Shown one piece after another: positions 20,223-32,332 of a stretch of DNA of 64,000 nucleotides (positions are counted from its first letter, which is position 1; every line of letters starts with the position of its first letter). The notes below the pieces were generated by a model. It saw nothing but the letters and a program-made list of their open reading frames with translations, ran no database searches and was not told where the DNA came from. The translations under genes and the position numbers were made by a program. The DNA comes from Gnetum montanum (lineage: Eukaryota > Streptophyta > Gnetopsida > Gnetales > Gnetaceae): NCBI GenBank assembly GCA_015680685.1, contig MNCI01026399.1:897972-961971 (forward strand). The letters are read 5' to 3'.

Positions 20223-23180
20223 ACTCTAACAAGATTGAGAGGATGGTTTATATAGAAAAACTTCCTAAAATCAAGCTAACCCTAACCATAGCTTAAACTC
20301 ACAAAAGAAAAATCACAAATTGCTAACCATGTTGTTAATCTCATCTCTTACATAATATTTCAATAAATTAAAACAAATAAAATAGATCAATGAAACAACA
20401 TGTTATTTCTAATAGATAAGTTTAATTAAACACAAACTAACTACCACCTCATAACTTCACTATTTTATTATTAAATATAACCAACATACTAATACATAAC
20501 TTGGCCAACTATCATAAATTTAAATAATACATGATATTTGATCACTACCAACCTAAAAAAAGATCACATACAAAACATTAAATACTATTGCACGAACAAA
20601 GCATCAAAACTTAATAAATAAAATGTTTATCATACAAATCAAACTATACCCAAAGCCCACACTAACATCCATGGTGCCAACTCATCTAACCAAGTTAGTA
20701 CATAAGCAAGGTAAAAAATATATCATATAACATAACAATATCACATCTATTTGTTACCATATAAATGCATACATATACACAAGCACATAAAACATGTATA
20801 AGTAATACTAACTCAAGAGATTGAAAACACTAGGTGTTATAGTACCCTTAAGAGATATAGCCAACATGCAAATTTCATAAAACTTAGTATATAATGATAT
20901 GTTAGATCAACATATTCATTGTAATTGAGCCTATGATTTGAAAACCACAAAGCCATGTGTGATAACCAACTAAACAATGCCTCACTAAGCAATGTTTTTT
21001 ATTTTGATGTTAAAAAATTCTTGTTTAGTGTTCTTATGTTTGTGTTTGATGTTTTGTTGATCTTAATGATTTTTAGTAGAGAATTTCTTAAAAGGAATGA
21101 TGTGAAGATGATGAACATTAATGTCTCTAAGACTATAAAGAATGTAAAGGATTCTTAAGGTTTTGATTTTGTTTTATCTAATGTTTTATTTCAATATATA
21201 TCAAATGATATTACTTCTTAATGTGTTGGATAATTTTAATTCTATGATGTTATTTTAGTAAAAGAAAAAATTTTATCAGCCAAACTATAAACATATTCTA
21301 GAAATATATAAGAAAATAAAGATCACTAATCACATATTAAATGAGTTACATGACATAGCTTACTAGATTAGAGCATGTGACTTATAGTTTTAAGTCATAG
21401 GTTTGATTTCAAGGGATACCCTTAGATAGTTAAATTCTACTTAAGTTTTATAAAAGTATCATGTTAATTGTATGACTTGGAGATACATGTAGTTATATTT
21501 TTAGGTTTGATAATCTTCTAAAAAAATTATAAACAAAGGTGATTCAATTAAACTAATTTTTAGTTATTGTAACCACTTTTTCATCTCCTTTGATATGAAG
21601 AAGTTTTGGTACTTCATCTATATCAGCTTCGTTTGGTTTAAGCTTCCTTTGACATAGTTAAGAGAGTTATAAACCTTCTATAGTAGTTTCTTGTTAGTCT
21701 TCTTTGGTCTTAATGTCATTAGTGATGTTCCACATTAGTTCCTACATCATTGATAATGGCAACTTCATTAATTTTCATCAAGTGATATTAATAGTAATGT
21801 CCAACATTAGCATCATTATCACTACTAGCATTAACTAGCCAATGTTGTCTAATGTCATCTTTTACATACTTTAGTTCATAAAGCTTAAGGAACTTCTATA
21901 AATACCCAATCTTGGTCCTCATTTTTGGATCTTTTGCCAATTCATCATTTCTTATATCTAAAGACACCTAGCACTCTTGCACTCACTTGTCATTTCATCA
22001 CATCCTAGTGTATTTTAATTTCCTCTTCAATAATTATCATCAATAGAGAAGCTTTAATTCATCAACATATTTATAAATTATCTAAGTTCTATTCTAGGTT
22101 GTAGATCTTAGTAGCTTTGAGCTAGTGAGATCATGTTACTTCAATGACATTATTGCTAATTCTTTACATTAGCACTTCCAAAAGCATCCAACAACTTTCA
22201 AAAGTTCTCCCAAAGGCAATGAAATCAATTGAAGTAATGGTGTGAAGGTTTGAAACCTTGTCTTTTCATATGGATGTCATCTTAAAGCCCAAGACATATC
22301 CAATTGAATCCATCATTCCAAACATAATGCATGTAAGAAAAGAAAATCCCAGTTGAAAAACCTTTGTGTTAAAACATGCAAGATGAAAATACATAGAATA
22401 TAAGATGTTTATGAGAAAAAACCCTACAAATCATAAGCTTGAGGAAATACTAGGCTTATACATATAAAACTCACTGATATAATCTCTCAAATGTCACCTC
22501 ATTCACAAGATGAAGTTAGAAGGCCCAAGGAAACCAAGCATATTGCTTTAAGAAACTTACACAATTACCTCAAGCATCCACATTTCAGCTAAGAGATAAT
22601 CAAAAATGACCAAAAGGACCTGAAATACATTACCTATACATCTATTTATAGGTTCACATACATAATTCATTATTTTAAATCATTTTTAAAAATTATTTAG
22701 CTAGTTCTTGTGACTTGTTCTGGGTCTCACTCCCTCGTAATCCTAGCTTGGTTGCAATCTCTTGCAAGTCACACCCTAATTTAGTCCCTCCTAAGTAAAA
22801 AACTTGAAAGCAACCCACTTATCAATGTGATTCACCACTAACTACAATTCCTTACAATCAACCTAAAGCACATTGTTTTCAATAATAACGAGTTCTTAGT
22901 GTGAATGGTTGCAAGTCACACCTCGTATAGTGGCTACAATCTCCTATGAGTTGTACTCTTATTACAACCCCAATTCCAAGTAAAAAATATTATAAAAATT
23001 ACTTTGGAGTAGGTTGTGATCAATTGTGGATTACATTGGGTTGTATTGGCTTACTATGATTGGCTATGACATACACCTAGCCATAACTATTTATCCAATT
23101 CAGCCAAAATATATAAAACAAATGCTAATAAACCCAAACTTTATTTGCTAACTTTCTAAGATATCTATTGTTAACTTAGG
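20223..23180. other. AT-rich stretch, probably W 3' flank/LTR
   Basis: No convincing gene: the frame at 20955-21158 is hydrophobic low-complexity sequence without family resemblance. A minus-strand TATAAATA (plus tatttata 22643-22650) lies about 550 bp beyond the end of W pol, where the W 3' LTR is expected, but I cannot set LTR edges. A tRNA-like segment is listed separately. Confidence 0.4.
21349..21420 (+). pseudogene. Degenerate tRNA-like segment (SINE head or tRNA pseudogene)
   Basis: Shows an A-box-like TAGCTTACTAGATTAGAGC with a pairable D-stem (GCTT/GAGC) and a B-box-like GGTTTGATTTC at the right distance. The anticodon and acceptor stems do not pair well. An A-rich end near 21520 (ctaaaaaaatt) would fit a short SINE body. 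A second copy is at 25923-25994 within the duplicated block. Confidence 0.35.
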
Positions 23181-23602
23181 TAGGAAAATTACAACTTAGA
23201 ATGGAAGGTGTTCCTATACTAGCTCTCCCATCCTTAGAAAAGTGAACTTACATGAATAAAGGCTTTGGGATATAAGTGATATCCCACTTAGCTGATTGGA
23301 TCTCATGCACCCATACAACATAATCAACATTTTGATCATCCCAATGGAGTAAGTACTCATACCTCTTTGCTTCTCTAGTACTTGAAGCTTCCTCTTCTTC
23401 AACATAATAGCCTTCATCTCCTTGAAAGACCTGGGATAAATAATGGTCATCCTCAACTCCTTCATGCTACTCTCCAAAGTTTGATCATTAGTGGGTCCAT
23501 GATAGCAAGCTAAATTTGCAACATTAAACATAAAATACATGCTAACATCATTAGGAATTAGTATCTCAAAAGTATTTTCATTGATGTTGACCATAATTTT
23601 GA

Positions 23603-23603
23603 N
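23603..23603. other. Gap placeholder N (others at 239, 24761, 29396, 29657, 36390)
   Basis: At 29657 and 36390 comparison with sister LTRs shows that a single N stands for about 110 and 270 missing bases, so Ns in this window do not reflect true gap size. Confidence 0.8.
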
Positions 23604-24760
23604 TAGTATGTTTGATACTTATCTTTGAAGAGCTCTAACATCGTACTCCACCTCCTGATGGTTTCTGGTTCTAAGGACTGGTACCAACTCTCTACTTCCT
23701 TGGTGAGTGTCCTGGAAAACAACTTAAGTTTTTTCCACTTTTTCTCTATGTTTTGCAAGGTGTAGACATTGTGGAATGCCTATAAATGATGCTGTGGATC
23801 AGCATTATATCCCCCTTCAAATCATGGGATGTTGTTCATGTCTAAGTGTTTGATCCGAATATCTTTTAAATGCCTTATGGGAATTCTTACAGTCTCCGTT
23901 ATGTCAAGCATACTTCAGGTTGCAAGTAGGGGTTCATCATGATCATCTATTTCATGATGCCTATGATGTCTTCATTGTTCCCTGCTTTCCCTTCGTTCAT
24001 GCCCTTGTCCTCTCTCTCGACTCTCTCGTCAAGGTCTCTCATTTTTCTTACCTCTATCCTCACTGTTATGCTCATGGTGGTTGCACCCAGATGTGGAAGG
24101 AGAGGGTGAGTGATGAGATGAAGGAGAAGAGGAAGGAGAACCATCACCATGATGATGCTTCATACCTTCTCTTCAGCTGCTACGGCCCCAATCGCAGCGA
24201 CGATCTACATGCCAGTCCTTGTCTTTTGTTGTTGTTCCCTCTATGAACAGTTGGTGTTCACAGGTATCAGAACCAGGATTATGTATCATTGATCATAGGT
24301 TCTGATACCCCACCTCCTCAGCATCATTAGGAGGGGAAACATCTTTTTATAGCGAACCCGTTATGAGTGGTTCACCATCTTCAATTTTGCTAAGGATGTG
24401 CATACCTTTGCCCTTCAACAGTGTATGTTGGCTCTCCTGCCTTAAGTCCCTCATACGTTGTGTAGTATATCAAAATCATGCATAACGTATTCAGCATAAA
24501 GTTCTATCATGTCGATCTATGCCAAAGCATGGAGAAGCATGTTAGGGACTACCTGATCTGGGGGTAACACTATGTTACCATGCAGATCTCTCCAACACAT
24601 TTGTTCATCTTGATGGAAGATAAAAGTAAAATTGGAAATATACTCATTAGGATAAGTATATTCCACCCTATATTGTTGAGGAACTGGCTGATTTAGGTTA
24701 TGTATTCTTGATTTCCGACTATTCCTTGTATTGTCCCTAGGTGGTGAGTTGCTCTTATGA
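23604..24760 (-). pseudogene. gag: Orphan gag fragment of T/Z type between two Ns
   Basis: Minus-strand gag from just after the start codon (HKSNSPPRDNTRN near 24750, then YTYPNEYISNFTFIFHQDEQM and WRDLHGNIVLPPDQ) to the capsid block (QNIEKKWKKLKLF, ESWYQSLEPETIRRWSTM, 23558-23758). It aligns with Z from about 35654 to 34481. It has no LTR, leader or flank; both ends are Ns. The leader piece starting at 29397 begins about 20 bp beyond the point where this fragment stops, so it most likely belongs in the gap at 29396 and has been misplaced. Stops and a frame change are present. Confidence 0.8.
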
Positions 24761-24761
24761 N

Positions 24762-27700
24762 CTGAGTGTAGGGGTACCTTGCCACTCATCAGCTATACTC
24801 TAACAAGATTGAGAGGATGGTTTATATAGAAAAACTTCCTAAAATCAAGCTAACCCTAACCATAGCTTAAACTCACAAAAGAAAAATCACAAATTGCTAA
24901 CCATGTTGTTAATCTCATCTCTTACATAATATTTCAATAAATTAAAACAAATAAAATAGATCAATGAAACAACATGTTATTTCTAATAGATAAGTTTAAT
25001 TAAACACAAACTAACTACCACCTCATAACTTCACTATTTTATTATTAAATATAACCAACATACTAATACATAACTTGGCCAACTATCATAAATTTAAATA
25101 ATACATGATATTTGATCACTACCAACCTAAAAAAAGATCACATACAAAACATTAAATACTATTGCACGAACAAAGCATCAAAACTTAATAAATAAAATGT
25201 TTATCATACAAATCAAACTATACCCAAAGCCCACACTAACATCCATGGTGCCAACTCATCTAACCAAGTTAGTACATAAGCAAGGTAAAAAATATATCAT
25301 ATAACATAACAATATCACATCTATTTGTTACCATATAAATGCATACATATACACAAGCACATAAAACATGTATAAGTAATACTAACTCAAGAGATTGAAA
25401 ACACTAGGTGTTATAGTACCCTTAAGAGATATAGCCAACATGCAAATTTCATAAAACTTAGTATATAATGATATGTTAGATCAACATATTCATTGTAATT
25501 GAGCCTATGATTTGAAAACCACAAAGCCATGTGTGATAACCAACTAAACAATGCCTCACTAAGCAATGTTTTTTATTTTGATGTTAAAAAATTCTTGTTT
25601 AGTGTTCTTATGTTTGTGTTTGATGTTTTGTTGATCTTAATGATTTTTAGTAGAGAATTTCTTAAAAGGAATGATGTGAAGATGATGAACATTAATGTCT
25701 CTAAGACTATAAAGAATGTAAAGGATTCTTAAGGTTTTGATTTTGTTTTATCTAATGTTTTATTTCAATATATATCAAATGATATTACTTCTTAATGTGT
25801 TGGATAATTTTAATTCTATGATGTTATTTTAGTAAAAGAAAAAATTTTATCAGCCAAACTATAAACATATTCTAGAAATATATAAGAAAATAAAGATCAC
25901 TAATCACATATTAAATGAGTTACATGACATAGCTTACTAGATTAGAGCATGTGACTTATAGTTTTAAGTCATAGGTTTGATTTCAAGGGATACCCTTAGA
26001 TAGTTAAATTCTACTTAAGTTTTATAAAAGTATCATGTTAATTGTATGACTTGGAGATACATGTAGTTATATTTTTAGGTTTGATAATCTTCTAAAAAAA
26101 TTATAAACAAAGGTGATTCAATTAAACTAATTTTTAGTTATTGTAACCACTTTTTCATCTCCTTTGATATGAAGAAGTTTTGGTACTTCATCTATATCAG
26201 CTTCGTTTGGTTTAAGCTTCCTTTGACATAGTTAAGAGAGTTATAAACCTTCTATAGTAGTTTCTTGTTAGTCTTCTTTGGTCTTAATGTCATTAGTGAT
26301 GTTCCACATTAGTTCCTACATCATTGATAATGGCAACTTCATTAATTTTCATCAAGTGATATTAATAGTAATGTCCAACATTAGCATCATTATCACTACT
26401 AGCATTAACTAGCCAATGTTGTCTAATGTCATCTTTTACATACTTTAGTTCATAAAGCTTAAGGAACTTCTATAAATACCCAATCTTGGTCCTCATTTTT
26501 GGATCTTTTGCCAATTCATCATTTCTTATATCTAAAGACACCTAGCACTCTTGCACTCACTTGTCATTTCATCACATCCTAGTGTATTTTAATTTCCTCT
26601 TCAATAATTATCATCAATAGAGAAGCTTTAATTCATCAACATATTTATAAATTATCTAAGTTCTATTCTAGGTTGTAGATCTTAGTAGCTTTGAGCTAGT
26701 GAGATCATGTTACTTCAATGACATTATTGCTAATTCTTTACATTAGCACTTCCAAAAGCATCCAACAACTTTCAAAAGTTCTCCCAAAGGCAATGAAATC
26801 AATTGAAGTAATGGTGTGAAGGTTTGAAACCTTGTCTTTTCATATGGATGTCATCTTAAAGCCCAAGACATATCCAATTGAATCCATCATTCCAAACATA
26901 ATGCATGTAAGAAAAGAAAATCCCAGTTGAAAAACCTTTGTGTTAAAACATGCAAGATGAAAATACATAGAATATAAGATGTTTATGAGAAAAAACCCTA
27001 CAAATCATAAGCTTGAGGAAATACTAGGCTTATACATATAAAACTCACTGATATAATCTCTCAAATGTCACCTCATTCACAAGATGAAGTTAGAAGGCCC
27101 AAGGAAACCAAGCATATTGCTTTAAGAAACTTACACAATTACCTCAAGCATCCACATTTCAGCTAAGAGATAATCAAAAATGACCAAAAGGACCTGAAAT
27201 ACATTACCTATACATCTATTTATAGGTTCACATACATAATTCATTATTTTAAATCATTTTTAAAAATTATTTAGCTAGTTCTTGTGACTTGTTCTGGGTC
27301 TCACTCCCTCGTAATCCTAGCTTGGTTGCAATCTCTTGCAAGTCACACCCTAATTTAGTCCCTCCTAAGTAAAAAACTTGAAAGCAACCCACTTATCAAT
27401 GTGATTCACCACTAACTACAATTCCTTACAATCAACCTAAAGCACATTGTTTTCAATAATAACGAGTTCTTAGTGTGAATGGTTGCAAGTCACACCTCGT
27501 ATAGTGGCTACAATCTCCTATGAGTTGTACTCTTATTACAACCCCAATTCCAAGTAAAAAATATTATAAAAATTACTTTGGAGTAGGTTGTGATCAATTG
27601 TGGATTACATTGGGTTGTATTGGCTTACTATGATTGGCTATGACATACACCTAGCCATAACTATTTATCCAATTCAGCCAAAATATATAAAACAAATGCT

Positions 27701-28176
27701 AATAAACCCAAACTTTATTTGCTAACTTTCTAAGATATCTATTGTTAACTTAGGTAGGAAAATTACAACTTAGAATGGAAGGTGTTCCTATACTAGCTCT
27801 CCCATCCTTAGAAAAGTGAACTTACATGAATAAAGGCTTTGGGATATAAGTGATATCCCACTTAGCTGATTGGATCTCATGCACCCATACAACATAATCA
27901 ACATTTTGATCATCCCAATGGAGTAAGTACTCATACCTCTTTGCTTCTCTAGTACTTGAAGCTTCCTCTTCTTCAACATAATAGCCTTCATCTCCTTGAA
28001 AGACCTGGGATAAATAATGGTCATCCTCAACTCCTTCATGCTACTCTCCAAAGTTTGATCATTAGTGGGTCCATGATAGCAAGCTAAATTTGCAACATTA
28101 AACATAAAATACATGCTAACATCATTAGGAATTAGTATCTCAAAAGTATTTTCATTGATGTTGACCATAATTTTGA
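24762..28176. repeat. Second copy of 3415-bp exact duplication
   Basis: Matches 20188-23602. This copy runs on without a gap into the rest of the W integrase (28177 onwards), so it is the copy with natural continuity on the right, whereas the first copy has continuity with T on the left. Together they suggest one locus: T, then this segment once, then W. Confidence 0.85.
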
Positions 28177-29358
28177 AAGGCTCAATTGTTGTGGCTTTTA
28201 ACTTAGAGAAGTTTATTCTCCTTAGTCTTTTCTTCTTTAAATGGATTCAAACAAGATCGTTAACCTTAATTTTCAGATTTCTCTTACTTCTATTCTTCGT
28301 TTGAGATACTTCTTTAATCTTCTTTACTAACCATTCCCTTACCTGGGTATGCAAATCCTTCATATCTTGTAGAAATTTAATACTTAATTGTGCCTCATTT
28401 TTCAAATGCTTCAAGTTATCCAACATTCTTTGAATGCACCCATAAGTTGCCTCATAAGGACACTTTACAATGCTAGAATAAAATGCATTATTATATGCAA
28501 ACTCAGCATGCAAAAACAAATTTTTCCAATGGTTATGCTGATTATCATACAAATATCTCAAGATTTTTAATGATGATTTATTTACCACTTTAGTTTACTC
28601 ATCAGATTGAATAGAAACTTAAGAACTTCAATATACTCCTCATTATCCTCCATAAAGTCTTCAAATATGACCAGTGAATTTTGAATTCCTATTACTCACA
28701 ATGATCAATGAAATACCATATAATTTTACAAAATGTTGAAAGAACAAATTAGTTACATGAGATGCATTGCTTGTTTTCTTACAAGGAAGAAAATGTGTCA
28801 TATTGGTAAACCTATCCACCAAAACAAAAATAGAATCATTTCCATATTTAGTTTTGGCAATCCCTCTAACAACATCCATTGACATCCTCTCTCATGATGA
28901 CTTAGGAATATGTAATGAAAAATAATGATGTTTCATTTTCTTTCCACTTTTGAATTTATCATATGTTAAGCATTTCTTCATAAATTTGGAGATTTTGGTA
29001 GACATACCTAGTCAATAGTAGGTCCTTTCAATAAGCTTAAGGATTTTCTCTATCCCATATGATTTGACATAGCTCCATAATGTTTCAAAATAATTTTGGA
29101 TTTCAAATCACATTTAACAACACACACACACCTTTTCATTCATAAAGAAAATAATATTTTGAATGTGGTAATCCTTTCATTGATTAACTCTCCTACTTAA
29201 AGTCTCTTTCAAATCCTTTTAAACTTGTCCAAATTCATAATAATCAATGTATAAGTATGTAAAATCATACATAAGTTCTACTTATGGTATACTTAAATTC
29301 ACAACATGCAAACTTGATAGCACATCAGCCACTACATTACTCTTCCTACTTTTCTATT
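27822..29358 (-). pseudogene. pol: Chromovirus W integrase and C-terminal end
   Basis: Minus-strand order: end of RNase H linker (KSNVVADVLSSLH, about 29300-29350), integrase zinc-binding region with one Cys position changed to Tyr (KKCLTYDKF, about 28960-28990), core 28885-28661 (SMDVVRGIAKTKYGNDSIF, VLVDRFTNMTHFLPC) in which the second catalytic Asp of the IVSDR box is Asn, then the C-terminal core at 28588-28247 (AEFAYNNAFYSS, PYEATYG), the GPF-type block at 28168 (NENTFEILIPN, MFNVANLACYHGP) and a chromodomain-like end (YEYLLHWDDQNVDYVVWVHEI) before the stop at 27822-27824. Stops and frame changes occur. Z is inserted in the RNase H-integrase linker at 29359. Confidence 0.82.
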
Positions 29359-29395
29359 TGATGAGTGGCGAGGTACCCCTACACTCAACCATACG
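29359..29395 (-). repeat. Outer LTR stub of the Z complex
   Basis: 37 bp starting TGATGAGTGGCGAGG, identical in type to the LTR ends of Z, next to the target duplication ctatt and cut by the N at 29396. Confidence 0.75.
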
Positions 29396-29396
29396 N

Positions 29397-29526
29397 CTGT
29401 GCTATTTTTACCATTATATAAATTTTTTATTAATTAACCTAAAGGTTCATTTAGGCTCCCAACAATAAGAGTGATATCCTCTATTCTATTCAACGCACAA
29501 ACACTTAGTCCCAAACTATGGCGCCT
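29397..29526 (-). other. Leader and PBS of a second Z-type copy
   Basis: Aligns with the Z leader (35680-35812), ending in a tRNA-Asp-type PBS (minus AGGCGCCATAGTTTGGGA, 29509-29526). A PBS on this side of the 29528-30418 LTR shows that this LTR also served as a 5' LTR. Confidence 0.75.
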
Positions 29527-29527
29527 A

Positions 29528-30418
29528 TGATGAGTAGCGAGGTACCCCTACACTTAATCATACGAATACGAGCGTAGCACGCACGATTTGGTCGAACTCC
29601 ACAAACTAAGTGCCTACATGCCCCATGGAATACTTAGGGTTAATCATTCATTGTCTNGAACTAACTAACTCTAACTAATGAGCTAAGTCTAAATTACCTA
29701 GCGTCAGCATCTGTTCCCACTTACCATACATACCCTGAACTGATGCAACCACAGCTACCAAACACTAATCGTTACTAGGATCACCACACTCAACGCATGT
29801 ACTCGAAGTGGTCGTACTGAGGCACTTAACTAGGAGGAAAGGGTTGAGAGAATCTAATCTAGCCTAAGTGCGATGAGCAGTCGATTCCTTGACTAACCGT
29901 ACACATCTTGGTGCATGACTACCACTAGGATTACCAAGCGTAGATCTTGAATACGCCACTGGGTTACCAAGTAGTCACATTAGATGCTCGTAATCAAGTC
30001 GTACTCATACCGCATTGCGATGAGCAGACGATTCCTTGACTATCTGTACACATCCTTAGATGCTCGTAATCAAGTCGTACTCATTCCGCATTCTAGGAGT
30101 TTAAGGGTGAGAGAGAAAGCAATAAATAAAATCCTATTCCATGCACTGCAAGGTTTATCTAGGAAGTTCATCTTTATTGCCGTACATAACTTGTGTTCAG
30201 GTACAATGTTGCTTGAATAAAGATCCGTTCACTTTAGGACTCCTACTGTGGGCACAAGGAAAAATATTCTATCTCTGGAGTGATCAAACTACCAGAGTTT
30301 TCCTACTTCTAACTCAGGATGAGGAAACAAGGGAGAGCCGCCTCTTATTTATAGACTTGGTGGTGGACCACGATATCACGTATGCGATATCGCGACTTAT
30401 GCGAATCACGTCTCATCA
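29528..30418 (-). repeat. Z 3' (middle) LTR
   Basis: TGATGAGTAG...TCTCATCA on the plus strand. TATAAATA (minus) at 30346-30353, with CGATATCG-type palindromes at about 30370-30395. It carries two copies of the 'gatgctcgtaatcaagtcg' unit. The N at 29657 replaces roughly 110 bp present in the LTR at 35814. Confidence 0.88.
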
Positions 30419-30432
30419 TACCCCCATGACTG
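30419..30432 (-). other. Z polypurine tract
   Basis: Minus CAGTCATGGGGGTA directly abuts the LTR, as in T. Confidence 0.7.
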
Positions 30433-32332
30433 AATGAAAAATCATCCTCAAGTTCCTTACAAAATATTAGGAAGGTATGGGATTATTAAGGGGAATGAAA
30501 CTAATGGGATGACATGTGAACGGGTCATCATTACAAGACTTGACAAAACTAGTGTTCATGACAACAAGGGTGAATACCTTATTACAATGACATCAGGCCT
30601 TAGTTGGCAGCTGAGAAAGAAAGAGAGAGAGAGAAAGAAGTGTTGCTACTGCCAATGCCAAGATTGCGCCTTTCGTTGTCCATCTGTAAGCTCGCCATCA
30701 ATCTTGCTCCTTGCATAGCTGCTTCCAGCATGGCTCCATTCCAGGTGTTTTCTCCAAATCCAATCCTTTGTTGTATGATCACCATTCACACACAACATAA
30801 TCATATATTAGCAAGGGTAAATGAATCATCATGTAATTAATACCTTGCTGCGGTGTAGGTTCCTTGGCTAGGTTGTGTTATGGCTAATTATGGTCCAGAG
30901 ATATATTAATGATGACTACCGAAGGTGAAGGGGTTAGGAAAGAATTGAAAAAATTCAGGGCTAAGAGAAAATCGAAAAAATCGGGCCCTGTACCCCCATG
31001 ACTAATCGCGAACCTCCGATAGCGTTAGAATGGAGAAAGAAAAGGAGTAAGAAAGAGAGATAAAAAGGAACAACTATGGCATCGATGAAATGGATGTCAA
31101 GATGGAAATGAACAAAATAAAATTAATTGCAAAATGTTAAGGGAAAGAATTTAACTAATGCTCCAAATAGGATTGTTAGTGGGTCCTCCCCAAAGCAAGC
31201 TCATGCCCTTAATTCCCTGACAAACCCACATTCAAAGAGTCCGTAGGCTCCGGGAATGTCATTTGGAACAAGAGTTAAAGTCTTAACCGCAAGAATTTAC
31301 CAAAAAGAAAATAATGAATCTACCAAAATATACACTAATGATACAACCGACAGTGAGGTGAACAATGGAGAGAAGGGGATGGAATGGGATCCCAAGAACA
31401 AGGTGGTGTACAACCCCTTGTGTGTTTCATGATTAATGTGACTTAGCAAATCCCATTCCAAGTCTGGCCTTAAACTAACCACATCTAGTGACTTTGCATC
31501 AATGCATTTGACTAAACCATCCACTTGGATAACAAGGATGCCTTCCTCAAGAGGCACCACCATTTCGACGAAACAAAGGAGAGAATGGGAAGCGAGAAGG
31601 ACCTTAGTTGGAGGGAACACTTTTGATTCCATAACCAGTGCTTGTAGCCCAAGTTTATTTCATCTAAGGTGTGTGCTTTGAATTCTCACTTAGTTTTTTG
31701 TTGTTGTTTTTTTTTTATGTTTTGTGTTTTTATGCGTGAGAACCACACCATGCAAAGACTTTTTATTTTTATTGTCTCAGCTTCCGATAATTGGGGTAAC
31801 ATCAGAACAGTAAGAAAACTCAAAAAGAAAAAATCCAAGCACCCAAGAGAATAGCCAATACAAATGCATCAAGTTCTCTTGAAGTCACACCCTTTTGAAT
31901 CCTTGAGTCCTTCCTTAGTTTGAGAAATGCCCAGTCACCGATTTGTTAAAGTTCTTATTAGAAGGGGACTGTACATTTCCAAGCCGAGAGAGACCATAGA
32001 ATGTGGTGGATGGATGGATGGAGTGAACTCATTACCTACCATATCAAAAGAAAAATACCTTAGTGTCAACATCGTAACTTAAAGGTAAAAACTAAACATT
32101 AGCAATCAATGAAAAATAGTTCATACCATTGTGCAGAAGACTTATTGCATGACAAACTTTACAGGATGGATCACACACACACACACACAAAATGGAAAAG
32201 TATAACGATGTTGTAAACAAAAACAAGAAGAGTTAAAGAAAGTTGTAAAACAAAAACAAAAAAAGTTAAAGAAATTTGTAAAACAAAAATGTGTAAAACA
32301 AAAACTTAAAAAGAACTGAGGGCCCTATATGA
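30433..32332 (-). other. Z conserved non-coding spacer
   Basis: Homologous to the T spacer in reverse orientation: PPT-like motif at 30991-31006, identical 20-bp block aaccacaccatgcaaagact at 31741-31760, A-rich (minus T-rich) tract 32205-32312 and a CA run 32172-32188. A 61-codon frame at 30785-30600 begins MVIIQQRIG; T has the matching start (19010), but its frame is shifted. I do not support it as a gene. Confidence 0.55.

Larger units (their letters stand above)
20188..23602. repeat. First copy of 3415-bp exact duplication (probable assembly artefact)
   Basis: Identical as far as I can compare to 24762-28176 (offset 4574). It starts 30 bp inside the end of the T 3' LTR and stops exactly at the N at 23603. 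The content is AT-rich DNA plus the C-terminal end of the chromovirus W integrase (minus, 23214-23594). Exact identity, an arbitrary start within an LTR and N borders suggest unmerged overlapping contig ends rather than a real duplication. Confidence 0.85.

Noticed and set aside
20955-21158. 67-codon hydrophobic frame, also at 25529-25732
   Set aside because: Low-complexity AT-rich frame with no family resemblance; its presence twice only reflects the duplicated block.
29097-29160. CA-rich run near 29120 considered as a regulatory repeat
   Set aside because: Short and within decayed W integrase; no counterpart.
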